Positions 50,019 through 59,870 of a DNA stretch of 64,000 nucleotides are shown here, one piece after another. The notes under the pieces were generated by a model that saw only the letters and a program-made list of their open reading frames with translations, was not told the origin of the DNA and did not search any database. Made by a program: the position numbers and the translations under genes. The first letter of the stretch is position 1, and each line of letters begins with the position of its first letter. This DNA comes from an uncultured Ignatzschineria sp. (GTDB lineage: Bacteria > Pseudomonadota > Gammaproteobacteria > Cardiobacteriales > Wohlfahrtiimonadaceae), in assembly GCA_945639195.1 (NCBI GenBank), contig CALZEE010000002.1, positions 248,001-312,000 of the forward strand, written 5' to 3'.

Positions 50019-51731
50019 TTATCCTTGCTGTTTAACCTCAATCGAACGGTTCTGATGATCTCGCATTTCGATATTGGTAAATGGCATACTCCAGCCCTCT
50101 TTTTGCGCACAGCGTAAACACGCTTCTTGGATCATACGACCCGCTTGGAAGTAGTATGCCGCGGAACTGCCTTTCATTGAAACAATGATCGTATAGACGA
50201 GCGATAAGCCTTCATTGATCTTACGGAATTCGACGCTCAAGGAGTTGTACTGATCATGAAGCTCTGTTTTCGAGAGGAACTCCGTCACATAAGTATTCAG
50301 CTTCTCAAATACCTCATCTACCGGCGTATCAAAGTGGTGATACGAAAGACCAAAGTCCACAACCGTATAAAAGCCATAAGAGAGATTCACAGGCGCTCCG
50401 GCGATGAAATCTGCAGTAGGGTAAATAATCGTACTATTAAACGATGTTAAATAGACAGATTCTGGCGTTTGACGCTTCACTTCTCCAAATGTACCATTTG
50501 GCAATAAGAAGCTTTGTCCCACTTGTGCCGGGAACCAAATTTCATCATTTAAAAATGGGCGAGATGTTAGTGTTTCTAGCTCAGGAAGCATTAAACGCAC
50601 ACGACCATTATCTAAAGCAGGATTATAAAGGGTTGCAGTATAAAGAGTAATTCTTTCAATAATCCATGGTACACCACGGTAAATCACTCGCTCACCTTGT
50701 CTTGCTGATCCTAAGTTTAAGAAAAGACGAATCTCTGAAAAATATTTGGGAACATAGTTTCTAAAAGCAAAGATTAATGCCAATAGAATTAAGATCGCAA
50801 TCCCAAAGAGCACCATATCACCCATTGAGTGCAGCACAATCATATATGCAACAACTGAAACGATAATAGAGAATACTCTATAAAGTAGTAACAGCAAACG
50901 ACCTCGAAGATTGACCTTTTGCTGACCTTTCAAACCTTTATTACGTCGATTAACAAAGAAGTCCATCAACTTAGTCAACGAGTAGAGCACCAGAATAAAG
51001 GTCGCAAAAGAACTCAGAAGAATTAAACCTCGTCCCTTAATAAAGTCCACCATGCCATCTTTGAGTGATTCAAAGAATGTTTTATCCGTCGCCATCGTAT
51101 CTAACACATTAAGATAATGCTCACGATCTCGCTTAAGATCCTTTAAGAATCCTGTCCAGTTACTGTCGATATTTTTCAGGCGTTTAACAATTTCAGGGCT
51201 GAGGTTTTCTTCTGGAATGGCTTTCAAGTAGCTTAAGCCACGCTCAAGACGTTCAATTTTCTCATTTGTAATGGTTAATTCACGATTTAACTCTTCTTTC
51301 TCACGCGTAGCAGCCGTTAAGCGTTGAATTTCTGAAAATACCGGTTGTACAATCTGCAAAAGCTCTGCTTGCCAGTCATAATTAAGGTCTGTAACGTCAT
51401 TACTTTTATTTAAAAAGTTTACGTCGATGCCGCCAAGCGCATATTTTTCAAACTCTAAACGCATCTGATTCAGTCGTGTTTGAAATTGATTAATGCGCTC
51501 TTCAATTGCTGACTTAGTCTCTTCAGTAACAGCTTCTGCATATTCCACTTTAAGCTCTGCAATTTTTGCTTGAAGATCAGCAATGGAACTCTCTGTCGAT
51601 TCAAGAATCTCGCAGCAATCGCTGGCAATAGATTCTGTTTCTACAGTCGCTTGTCCAAAGGAGATATTCGCAAAGAGAAGAAGCCAAAAGGAGAATAATA
51701 AATATTTAAAAATGTTTTTTGGGTTAGTCAT
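50019..51731 (-). CDS. MscS-family mechanosensitive channel with large N-terminal domain
   Basis: 570 aa. Signal peptide (IFKYLLFSFWLLLFANISFG), then a periplasmic coiled coil (~residues 35-115 and 150-200, Glu/Lys heptads). TMs follow: LILLSSFATFILVLYSLTKL, LLLLYRVFSIIVSVVAYMIV and VLFGIAILILLALIFAFRNYV. The MscS-like beta domain (RQGERVIYRGVPWIIERITL) and a C-terminal alpha/beta domain end the protein. Resembles MscK/YbdG-type extended channels, which open on hypo-osmotic shock. The pore-helix glycine pattern of E. coli MscS is not obvious, so conductance is not assured. Single gene. Confidence 0.85.
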   Translation of the reverse strand: MTNPKNIFKYLLFSFWLLLFANISFGQATVETESIASDCCEILESTESSIADLQAKIAELKVEYAEAVTEETKSAIEERINQFQTRLNQMRLEFEKYALGGIDVNFLNKSNDVTDLNYDWQAELLQIVQPVFSEIQRLTAATREKEELNRELTITNEKIERLERGLSYLKAIPEENLSPEIVKRLKNIDSNWTGFLKDLKRDREHYLNVLDTMATDKTFFESLKDGMVDFIKGRGLILLSSFATFILVLYSLTKLMDFFVNRRNKGLKGQQKVNLRGRLLLLLYRVFSIIVSVVAYMIVLHSMGDMVLFGIAILILLALIFAFRNYVPKYFSEIRLFLNLGSARQGERVIYRGVPWIIERITLYTATLYNPALDNGRVRLMLPELETLTSRPFLNDEIWFPAQVGQSFLLPNGTFGEVKRQTPESVYLTSFNSTIIYPTADFIAGAPVNLSYGFYTVVDFGLSYHHFDTPVDEVFEKLNTYVTEFLSKTELHDQYNSLSVEFRKINEGLSLVYTIIVSMKGSSAAYYFQAGRMIQEACLRCAQKEGWSMPFTNIEMRDHQNRSIEVKQQG

Positions 51732-52363
51732 AAGCTCACTATTTTCGGGTTATTTCTACGCAAAGGTGTTTAATAATAGCAAATATTCACTATAAAATCA
51801 TGGCGATAGCGCCATACACCATGATGTTTTTCGTAAACATTCTTCTATTGAGTGCCTGAAAAGCCATGATGTATAAAAAAGAAGCTGTCATTTTTTTTAG
51901 GATAATTCGCTGTATTCATTGGCATTAATGATCATTACTATGACCTTTTAAAATGTATTGATAAGTAAATGCTATATCATTACAACGACTAATATATAGC
52001 CAGAATACCCCGCCGTTTCATACGGAATTTTTAAAAAGAGCGTAATCACCAACAATATTGACGTGACTATAATCTCCGCTCTAGACATTCAACTTTACTT
52101 ATATTCAAGAGAAAAGTATCTCAAGATGCCTCATTTTCGCATAACCATAAAGATTCGATATGGAAATTGATCAATATATAAAAATTCGCCTCTGATCATG
52201 GCATAATAGGCGCTATAAAATGGAATCAGAATCATAGATCCCTCGATAAAGAGGCATAAAAAATCTATAACAAGATTCCGCTACTATCCAGGTTGTATAT
52301 CAGAATTGATCCAATGTTTGATATGTAACGCATTCACCAATTTGGAGTAAGGATTTCAAGACC
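51732..52363. other. ~630-bp divergent intergenic region between the MscS-type gene and ibaG
   Basis: No credible ORF on either strand. Strongly AT-rich, with repeated ATAT words. Promoter boxes are ambiguous. Room for a small RNA, but no terminator hairpin proves one. Confidence 0.4.
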
Positions 52364-52603
52364 ATGATGACAAAAGAGAAAGTTCAAGCATTAATTGAAG
52401 CAGGCTTAAAGTGCGATCATATCGAAATTAAAGGAGATGATGGCGTTCACTTTGAAGCGATCATCGTCAGCCCTGAATTTGAGGGATTATCGATGCTTAA
52501 ACAACATAAACTTGTGTACGCAACTTTAGGAGAGCGTCTCGAGACAGAAGAGATTCATGCGTTAGCACTTAAAACTTACAAGCCATCTGAATGGAGTAAA
52601 TAA
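52364..52603 (+). CDS. ibaG: BolA-family protein IbaG
   Basis: 79 aa (BolA fold). Contains the Fe-S/monothiol-glutaredoxin-binding helix-turn-helix-like core (DHIEIKGDDGVHFEAIIVSP) and HKLVYATLGERLETEEIHAL with the conserved C-terminal His ligand. Located before murA, as in E. coli (yrbA/ibaG-murA). The genes overlap as TAATG. Thought to work with glutaredoxin in iron trafficking. Confidence 0.92.
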   Translation: MMTKEKVQALIEAGLKCDHIEIKGDDGVHFEAIIVSPEFEGLSMLKQHKLVYATLGERLETEEIHALALKTYKPSEWSK

Positions 52604-53880
52604 TGGTTGATCAAGAACGTTTACTCGTCGAAGGTAATGGTCCTTTAAAGGGCTCTGTCCGCGCAAGTGGCGCGAAGAATGCCGTCCTACCAATTTTAGC
52701 CGCGACGATTCTTGCTAGCGAACCGGTTATCTTAAAAAATGTCCCTAATCTTCAAGATGTTTTAGTCTTAAGTAAAATTCTCGAAGATCTCGGAGCAGTA
52801 GTGACCTCGGAAGGCGGAACCGTGACTATCGATCCTTCTGGCATTACCAAAACACGGGCAAATCATGATTTGGTCAGTCAGATGCGTGCTTCGATCTTAG
52901 TATTGGGTCCGATCTTAGCGAAGTTTGGAGAAGCAGAAGTATCCCTTCCTGGGGGTTGTGCGATTGGTAGCCGACCTGTTGATCAGCATTTATTAGGAAT
53001 GGAAGCACTCGGCGCTAACATTAAAGTTGAGAACGGTTATGTACACGCGACCGTTAAAACAGGGAAGCGCCTTCAAGGAAATCACCATGCATTTGATGTT
53101 GTTACGGTAACCGGCGTTGAAAATGTCTTAATGGCAGCGGTTCTTGCTGAAGGAATCACCATTCTAGACAACTGCGCAAAAGAGCCAGAAGTCAATGACT
53201 TGGCGTTAATGCTTAATCAGCTAGGGGCTAAAATTGAGGGCATCGGTACGGATCGTTTAACGATAACCGGCGTTGATAAGCTCTATGGCGGCGAATATAG
53301 CGTGATGCCAGATCGTATTGAAATCGGCACCTATATGGTGGCTGGCGCAATGACTTTTGGCGATATCGTGATTGAAGATTGTATTCCAGAGCACCTTGAG
53401 TCAGTGTCATATGCACTGCGACAAGCAGGTGCGAATGTTGACGTGACAGATCGAGAGATTCATATCTATCCCGATCTTGCAAAGCTCAAATCACTCCGCA
53501 TCAAAACAGCGCCATATCCACTATTTGCAACGGATATGCAAGCGCAGTTTATGGCAATGGCGGCTATCTCTGAGGGTACATCAACCATTATTGAGACGAT
53601 CTTTGAAAATCGCTTTATGCACGCGAATGAACTGGTGCGTATGGGGGCAAATATCAAGATTGATAACCGCCTTGCATTGGTTGAAGGCGTTCATAAGCTT
53701 TCTGGTGCAAGCGTTACGGCAACAGATCTTCGTGCATCAGCGGCGCTTATTCTCGCAGGTTTAGTGGCAGATGGTACGACAACGATTGGGGCGCTCCATC
53801 ATCTAGATCGCGGATATGACTCAATTGAAGATAAGCTTACAAGATTAGGGGCGAAAATTCGCCGTATCACGTTAGATTAA
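52603..53880 (+). CDS. murA: UDP-N-acetylglucosamine 1-carboxyvinyltransferase
   Basis: 425 aa. EPSP-synthase-like two-domain fold. SGAKNAVLPILAATILASEP holds the UDP-GlcNAc-binding Lys-Asn pair. LPGGCAIGSRPVDQHLLGME carries the catalytic Cys (equivalent of E. coli C115), the fosfomycin target. First committed step of peptidoglycan synthesis. Cys rather than Asp predicts fosfomycin sensitivity. Overlaps ibaG by one base. Confidence 0.97.
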   Translation: MVDQERLLVEGNGPLKGSVRASGAKNAVLPILAATILASEPVILKNVPNLQDVLVLSKILEDLGAVVTSEGGTVTIDPSGITKTRANHDLVSQMRASILVLGPILAKFGEAEVSLPGGCAIGSRPVDQHLLGMEALGANIKVENGYVHATVKTGKRLQGNHHAFDVVTVTGVENVLMAAVLAEGITILDNCAKEPEVNDLALMLNQLGAKIEGIGTDRLTITGVDKLYGGEYSVMPDRIEIGTYMVAGAMTFGDIVIEDCIPEHLESVSYALRQAGANVDVTDREIHIYPDLAKLKSLRIKTAPYPLFATDMQAQFMAMAAISEGTSTIIETIFENRFMHANELVRMGANIKIDNRLALVEGVHKLSGASVTATDLRASAALILAGLVADGTTTIGALHHLDRGYDSIEDKLTRLGAKIRRITLD

Positions 53881-53910
53881 GAATTGAAAAGTCTTCAAGA
53901 CATAAAACGT

Positions 53911-53945
53911 AAAAAGGATTGGTACAAAGTACCAATCCTTTTTTG
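53911..53945. terminator. Terminator after murA
   Basis: 15-bp perfect stem (53911-53925 with 53929-53943, loop AAA), with T's to the right and five A's to the left. Serves murA and may serve dsbD, which converges. Confidence 0.88.
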
Positions 53946-54042
53946 TGAGCTGCTAAAAATTATAATAGCACATCATCCTATGACTATTACAACCTTCAAT
54001 CAGCGTATTTTCAGTAGAATCCCGGCATTTGAGCTGACATAA

Positions 54043-55872
54043 CTACTTTTGCTCTTTTGCGATGATATATTCAATATGGCGGAGGAAATCAGCCTTTGGC
54101 ACACTCCCCATTACACGATACTCCGGCATCTCTTTACCATTTGCATCAAAGAAGAGCATTGCGGGAGGTCCAAAGATATCAAAATGCTCTTGTAAGCGTT
54201 GATCTTGCGAATCATTCTTCGTCACATCACTAGCCATAAGATGAAGCGTACTCATTTTGGCTTTCACTTCTTCATCACTAAAGACATATTTCTCCATCTC
54301 TTTGCACGCAACACACCAATCAGCATTAAACTCTAGCATACTGATTCTGCCTCGATTCTGCGCCAATCCCTTATTTAATCCCGCAATGCCTTTCACATAG
54401 TGAAATTCTGCCGTTTCAATCGTTCTGGTGGAAGCATTAATCGAGATAATCCCAAATCCTAATGTCCCCATCGCTAAAATCCCAAAGAAGAATCTCGCTC
54501 TGCTACCACTTTCAAAAATCGTGATCATCAACCAGATGAAGGTCGCCAATGAAATACCGGCATAAAGCATCTGTTCGAAATAATGGGGAAGGGTGCGCCC
54601 GATAAAGTACGCCGCTAACCCAAGAAGCATAAAACCAAAGAGGAATTTAATCTTATCCATCCAGGCGCCTGCTTTAGGCAGTAGATGCCCTGATGATGCG
54701 CCTAAAATAAGAAGGGGAATTCCCATTCCTATACTCATACTAAAGAGCGCAGCACCCCCGAGTAGATAATTTTGTGACTGCGCAACAAGCCCAATAATGC
54801 CGATTAATGGTGCTGTTACACAAGGTCCAACAATCAGCGCAGATAACATCCCCATTACTGCTGTGCCAACATAACCACCTCTGTCTGACTGCTTATTGCT
54901 CACACGGCTTAAGGCAGATTGCACAGATGCCGGCATTTGAATTTGATATAACCCAAACATCGAAAAAGAGAGTAAAACAAAGATTAATCCAAAGCCGATC
55001 AGGACATAGGCATTTTGCAAGTAAGCCGCCAAGCCTTTCCCAAAGTATGCAGCTAATAGACCAAGAAGCGTATAAACAAACGCCATTGCCAGTACATATA
55101 CCAGAGAAATCGTAAACCCTTTACGTGGAGAGAGATTTCCGCTACGCGTTAAGATTCCCGACAAAATCGGCAGCATTGGCAAGACGCAAGGGGTAAAGGT
55201 TAAGAGAAGCCCAAGAACAAAAAAGAGGGGGATGGCTAAATATTGATTCGTCTCTAAATATTGCGTTAAGCGATCGTGCTCAGAGATCATTGCCGGCATT
55301 TCATTCATTGAAGTCGAGGTTGAAACGGCTTGTAATTGATCATTTTCAGCATTCACCGCCGCATCAATTAACGTGCTCAGCTCGTAATTTTGTGGGGCAA
55401 AGCAGTAACCACTTTTAGCACAACCCTGTGCTTCAATTTCAAAATAAGCCGTATTGATAGCATTATGATGATTGATCCAGAGTGGCACAACGATTGAATC
55501 ATCATAGATCTCTTGCTTCCCAAAGAATTCATCTTCATGATCTATGCCTCGCGGAAGATCAACCGAAATCAATTCACCTTTTTGGTTTTTTAAGGTTACC
55601 GCAATTTTATCTTTATAGAGATAGTAATCAGGATTGATATCCCATAGTAGTACCAGCTCGCCTTTTGCCGCATCTTTTACATGAATAGAGGGGATAAATG
55701 CTTGCTGCGGCTTTAAGAGCGTTGAAGGATCGAGCCCGATCTTTGCGGGCGCATTCTGCGTAGCGCTCTGAGATTGATTAAAGAGCGATTGTGCAGAAAG
55801 GCTTAAAGGTAATAGGGCAAGCGCCATTAAAATCATCAATGATCTAATGTGAGTGGCATATTTCTTAAACAT
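54043..55872 (-). CDS. dsbD: Thiol:disulfide interchange protein DsbD
   Basis: 609 aa. Signal peptide (MILMALALLPLSLSAQ), then the DsbD-alpha domain with its redox Cys pair in GCAKSGYCFAPQNYEL. Eight TMs hold the two membrane Cys (TFTPCVLPMLPILSG, IVGPCVTAPLIG). The C-terminal thioredoxin-like gamma domain carries WCVACKEMEKY. Transfers electrons from cytosolic thioredoxin to periplasmic DsbC, DsbG and CcmG. It could also service Cys-rich secreted proteins such as that at 7.9 kb. Confidence 0.95.
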   Translation of the reverse strand: MFKKYATHIRSLMILMALALLPLSLSAQSLFNQSQSATQNAPAKIGLDPSTLLKPQQAFIPSIHVKDAAKGELVLLWDINPDYYLYKDKIAVTLKNQKGELISVDLPRGIDHEDEFFGKQEIYDDSIVVPLWINHHNAINTAYFEIEAQGCAKSGYCFAPQNYELSTLIDAAVNAENDQLQAVSTSTSMNEMPAMISEHDRLTQYLETNQYLAIPLFFVLGLLLTFTPCVLPMLPILSGILTRSGNLSPRKGFTISLVYVLAMAFVYTLLGLLAAYFGKGLAAYLQNAYVLIGFGLIFVLLSFSMFGLYQIQMPASVQSALSRVSNKQSDRGGYVGTAVMGMLSALIVGPCVTAPLIGIIGLVAQSQNYLLGGAALFSMSIGMGIPLLILGASSGHLLPKAGAWMDKIKFLFGFMLLGLAAYFIGRTLPHYFEQMLYAGISLATFIWLMITIFESGSRARFFFGILAMGTLGFGIISINASTRTIETAEFHYVKGIAGLNKGLAQNRGRISMLEFNADWCVACKEMEKYVFSDEEVKAKMSTLHLMASDVTKNDSQDQRLQEHFDIFGPPAMLFFDANGKEMPEYRVMGSVPKADFLRHIEYIIAKEQK

Positions 55873-56244
55873 TAAAACAATCCCTTTTTATTGCATCTCT
55901 CAAGGAGACTCTTTTGTCCATAGCGCGGTTATGTCGACGAGCACTATAGAATGTATTATATAAATGAGTACGGTTAATATCCATGAACTTTACAGTGCAA
56001 CCCATTGCGATAAACCACTCTACAGGCTACTTTCAATCATCACTAATGTCCATTAGTAATCCATCATTGAAATTTAACATATTTGCAATGTCCTGTATCA
56101 CCATGGATTTTACGTAGAAAGGACGAGTTATTGTAGCCCATCTAATTTTAACTATTGTAAAGCATTCGCTCTGTATTGAAAAAAGTGATTTGCATAGATA
56201 ATCGACAATCATTAAGAGTGGCTATTAATTGCGCTTATTCTTGT
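55873..56244. other. ~370-bp intergenic region between dsbD and the first tRNA-Gly
   Basis: No ORF. Holds the divergent dsbD promoter and, at its end, the tRNA promoter listed next. Several loosely palindromic TTTACAGTG/CACTCTACAG-like words near 55980-56030. Confidence 0.4.
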
Positions 56245-56272
56245 TTGACAGATCTCAAAAAAAATCTATAAT
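56245..56272 (+). promoter_or_regulatory. Promoter of tRNA-Gly copy 1
   Basis: TTGACA (56245-56250) and TATAAT (56267-56272), both perfect sigma-70 boxes, with a 16-bp spacer, 14 bp before the tRNA. Confidence 0.9.
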
Positions 56273-56285
56273 AGTCACATCTTCA

Positions 56286-56361
<76 letters not shown>

Positions 56362-56367
56362 AATCAG

Positions 56368-56400
56368 AAAAGCCGAAATTTAACGATTTCGGCTTTTTCT
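56368..56400 (+). terminator. Terminator of tRNA-Gly copy 1
   Basis: Stem AAAAGCCGAAAT / ATTTCGGCTTTT, 6-nt loop, T-run. Confidence 0.88.
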
Positions 56401-56527
56401 TTGCCTAAAATTTCTGTGAATATTATCAATCTCAGCTCATAAAAAAAGCGCCTCCGTAAAAGCGCCATTTCAATCTCCACTGATGAAGGAGGAGAGTGGT
56501 TTATTCAATCATTGCTTGGCAAGCAAT

Positions 56528-57859
56528 CTATTCTAAATTTTTATTGTCTTGGAAATAATGATCTGCTTTATCTTGATCAAAAACACCTTCCCACTTCGCA
56601 ATAATCACTGCTGCAAGGGCATTTCCGACAACGTTTAGTGCTGTTCTTGCCATATCCAGAATTCGGTCAATCCCGATCACATAAGCGACGCTCTCAACAG
56701 GAATACCCACGGTACCAACTGTTGCTAGCAACACAACGATCGAAGCCCCCGGAACCCCCGCCATTCCTTTAGAGGTAAGCATTAGCGTAATCACCAAAAT
56801 GATCTGATCCGTCAGTGAAAGATCAACGCCCATCACTTGGGCTAAGAAAATGGCAGTAATACTTTGATAGAGCGTTGAGCCATCTAAGTTAAACGAGTAA
56901 CCCACAGGAATGACAAACCCCGTAATTTTTGGGGGAGCGCCGTAAAGTTGCATCTTTTCCATAATACGCGGCAATACAGTCTCTGAGCTGGCAGTTGTAA
57001 AGGCGAGGATAATCTCATCTTTTAAGACTTTAAACAGCGTAAAGATATTAATCTTAAAGATTGCCGCAATGCCGCCAAGAACAACAACTGCGAAGAAAAC
57101 AACGGCAGCATAAAGAAGCAATACGAGTTTTAAGAGCGGGTAGAGTGATTCAAATCCAAAGTTTGCAACCGTAGCACCAATTAAGGCAAATACGCCAATA
57201 GGTGCATAGCGCATAATCATATTCGTCACTTTAAACATTGCCCCGGCAACGCCTTGCAGGACGTTAATGACCGGCATTTTTTTCTCGGAAGGCATTGATG
57301 CTAAACCAAGCCCAAAGAGCACAGAGAAGAAGATCACCGATAAAATACTATGATTATCTGTCATTGCCGCAAAAATATTTTTAGGGAAAATAGAGAGCAG
57401 CGTCGTAATAAAAGGATTGGTCGTATCATCTGCTAAAGAGGCCATTGTGGCGCTATAGCGGGACATATCACCTTGTACCAAATCGCTTAAATCAACCCCA
57501 ACCCCAGGCTTAACAAGATTCGCTGCCACAATACCGACAATAATTGCTAGCGTTGTCACAACTTCAAAGTAGAGAATCGTTTTAAGCCCCATTTTACCGA
57601 GCTCCCGATTATTATCCCCACCGGCAATCCCCACTGTTAAGGTCGAAAATACGATAGGAACTACAATCATCTGAATCATTTGAATGAGAATCTGTCCCGC
57701 AGGATTGAAAATATTCGCAATTACCCAGCTTTTGGATTCGTGATCCTGCAAAAAGGCACCGGCAATAATCCCCAAAACAAGCGCAATAAGAATTTGAAAG
57801 CCTAAATTAGGCATTCTAAATCCTCGGCGCCTTACTGCAACATTTTCCATCTCTGACAC
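56528..57859 (-). CDS. Dicarboxylate/amino acid:cation symporter (GltP/DctA-like)
   Basis: 443 aa, DAACS family. About eight TMs plus two re-entrant hairpins. AFTTASSETVLPRIMEKM (HP1) and PVGYSFNLDGSTLYQSITAI (TM7 NLDG… substrate/Na+ site) and GVPGASIVVLLATVGTVGIP (HP2) are diagnostic. Imports glutamate/aspartate or C4-dicarboxylates with H+ or Na+ across the inner membrane, feeding the TCA genes seen here. Lies between tRNA copies 1 and 2. Confidence 0.93.
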   Translation of the reverse strand: MSEMENVAVRRRGFRMPNLGFQILIALVLGIIAGAFLQDHESKSWVIANIFNPAGQILIQMIQMIVVPIVFSTLTVGIAGGDNNRELGKMGLKTILYFEVVTTLAIIVGIVAANLVKPGVGVDLSDLVQGDMSRYSATMASLADDTTNPFITTLLSIFPKNIFAAMTDNHSILSVIFFSVLFGLGLASMPSEKKMPVINVLQGVAGAMFKVTNMIMRYAPIGVFALIGATVANFGFESLYPLLKLVLLLYAAVVFFAVVVLGGIAAIFKINIFTLFKVLKDEIILAFTTASSETVLPRIMEKMQLYGAPPKITGFVIPVGYSFNLDGSTLYQSITAIFLAQVMGVDLSLTDQIILVITLMLTSKGMAGVPGASIVVLLATVGTVGIPVESVAYVIGIDRILDMARTALNVVGNALAAVIIAKWEGVFDQDKADHYFQDNKNLE

Positions 57860-58246
57860 AACAAGCTCCTATTTAGATGATCTCTTAGAGAAATCGATCG
57901 CTAAAATTTTAAAGTAGACATTATAGCGATCAGTTGTGCAATTTTCTCAAAAAATGATGACAATTTTGACAAAATATTCTTTTAATTTTTAAATCAAATA
58001 ATTGATTCTCGTATCTATTTTATAAAGGATCATGGTTATACCCAAATAGACCGCGCTCTTAAAATATTATTTTTTATCAGCTTTTTCTCGCTACTTAATG
58101 AAATATCCCTTAATCCCTATCTCATACAGTGATCAAAATTTTAAAAAACATTACGAAAAAGCGATGAAAGCGGGGGAAATGCGCTCATCGCTCCTTCTTA
58201 AAAAATCTCAAAATAACGATTAAATTACGTCATATCAGCGATTCTT
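57860..58246. other. ~390-bp intergenic region upstream of the symporter
   Basis: No ORF. A weak terminator for the methyltransferase is possible at 58160-58192 (stem AGCGATGA / TCATCGCT, 17-nt loop, A's to the left). The rest is AT-rich. Confidence 0.45.
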
Positions 58247-59014
58247 TTAATACTTTGTCGCCCAAATCATTAGAACATCTGTCGTAAAAGATCCCGCAAC
58301 ATCAATTTGGAAGTAATCTCGCACCTCTTGCCCCATATCTCTTTGGAGCGCCAAAATGGCATCGCGGTAGTGATCTGGCGTTCGCATACGCGCAATCCAA
58401 CTCTCAAACTCTAAGCGTAGTGGCTGACGATGAGATGCTGTAACCATAAAATTTGCCTCGCCAATAAACTGATACCATTCAGCCGCACTGTAATCTCGAA
58501 CATGGCTAGTATCACGAAGTACCTCTACCGTTTGCAGGTAAGTATCTAATAACGGATTGCCGGGCGCCATCACATCTACAACAACTAATGTACCTCCAGG
58601 TTTTAACACGCGCCTTGCTTCTCGAAGTGCAAGCCCAACATCTTGCCAATGGTGCGCAGAATAACGACTGATCACATAATCAAACGAGGCATCTGCAAAG
58701 GGAAGGGCTTCGGCAATCCCTTGTTCGGTAGTGATATTCGATAACCCTTTCTCGCGCGCGCTATCACTCACAACCTTTAGCATGCTCTCAGAGAGATCAT
58801 AAGCCACGACTTCTTGTGCAAATGGTGCCACATGAAAACTCACATGACCCGCACCAGAACCTAGATCGAGAATGCGCTTCTCCGTATTTGCATCTGCTTT
58901 CAGATGGGTTTGTAGTAACGTAAACTCTTTACCACTGGCATGAACGCTGCTCGTTAAATACGCACTGGCTTGTGCGCCAAATTGCCGATCAACCACTTTA
59001 TTATGCTGACTCAT
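58247..59014 (-). CDS. Class I SAM-dependent methyltransferase (UbiE/YcgJ-like)
   Basis: 255 aa from ATG 59014, chosen because AGGAGA sits five bases upstream. Motif I RILDLGSGAGHVSFHVA, post-motif I VVAYDLSESMLKVV, motif II-III region SFDYVISRYSAHHWQDVGLA and LKPGGTLVVVDVMAP. Rossmann methyltransferase acting on a small molecule; the substrate is unknown. Not UbiE itself, by sequence memory. Preceded by a long AT-rich gap. Confidence 0.85.
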   Translation of the reverse strand: MSQHNKVVDRQFGAQASAYLTSSVHASGKEFTLLQTHLKADANTEKRILDLGSGAGHVSFHVAPFAQEVVAYDLSESMLKVVSDSAREKGLSNITTEQGIAEALPFADASFDYVISRYSAHHWQDVGLALREARRVLKPGGTLVVVDVMAPGNPLLDTYLQTVEVLRDTSHVRDYSAAEWYQFIGEANFMVTASHRQPLRLEFESWIARMRTPDHYRDAILALQRDMGQEVRDYFQIDVAGSFTTDVLMIWATKY

Positions 59015-59668
59015 CGTTATCTCCTCTGTTTGCTGCAACCCATTGTTGATGATTGCTATGGATTATTCATTATTGAATATTGATGTTCTTTACTCGCCGA
59101 TTGCTTCGTAGAGCTCACGTATTTCACCGAATCGATATACATTGAATCACCGGTGAATATATACGCGCTACGAAAAATAGGCTTAATAAGTTAAATGATA
59201 TTTCTTTTGATCCCGCATGATGCATTCAGATCTATGAAATTTGATCATGACAGTAGTCACTGTATCAAAACACAATCTTAAAATACCCCGAACACCGTAA
59301 TAAAGATTTATTCGATCACTCTTAAAGGGTCTTGAAAATCCTTTTAAGCGTCTTTTGCGCTTTATCGTACTATCGTGCGTTTTAATAGCCTCTATCTGTC
59401 AGCTCTCAAGAATATTTTGACTGTTTTTCATCAAAAATGATTTTGAGCGCCGTATTCTTTTAAGGTCTTTCAAGATTTTTTAGCCGTACTTGAATCCCTT
59501 TTGGGGCGATTTTCTTAAAGATCATCAAAAAAAATTTAAAAATATCGTCTCTCCCAAAAAACAAAAAACTGACTTTTAAAATAAAAACTTAAATAGCCAA
59601 AACTCGTTATTTCCACCTCATTCAACTGAGAAAAGACCATAAAAAATGAAAATTAATGAGAAATAGAT
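59015..59668. other. ~650-bp AT-rich gap before tRNA-Gly copy 2
   Basis: No ORF on either strand worth calling. Contains repeated CTTTTAAG and TTTTGCGC-like words. Its right end has the tRNA promoter. No recognisable RNA family. Confidence 0.4.
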
Positions 59669-59696
59669 TTGACATCTAAACAAGATCCCCTATAAT
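59669..59696 (+). promoter_or_regulatory. Promoter of tRNA-Gly copy 2
   Basis: TTGACA (59669-59674) and TATAAT (59691-59696) with a 16-bp spacer, 14 bp before the tRNA, as in copy 1. Confidence 0.9.
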
Positions 59697-59710
59697 TGAT
59701 CTCCTCTTCA

Positions 59711-59786
<76 letters not shown>

Positions 59787-59792
59787 AATTAG

Positions 59793-59825
59793 AAAAGCCG
59801 AACTTTTAATAGTTCGGCTTTTTCT
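59793..59825 (+). terminator. Terminator of tRNA-Gly copy 2
   Basis: Stem AAAAGCCGAACT / AGTTCGGCTTTT, 6-nt loop, T-run. It may also stop yafJ transcription from the other side. Confidence 0.88.
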
Positions 59826-59870
59826 TTATCTCAACTTTTTAATCTTGATGCTTTAAGACTTTAGCGCAAA

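Noticed and set aside
59015..59668. Possible small RNA in the AT-rich gap
   Set aside because: No promoter-terminator pair or recognisable family apart from the tRNA promoter at its end.
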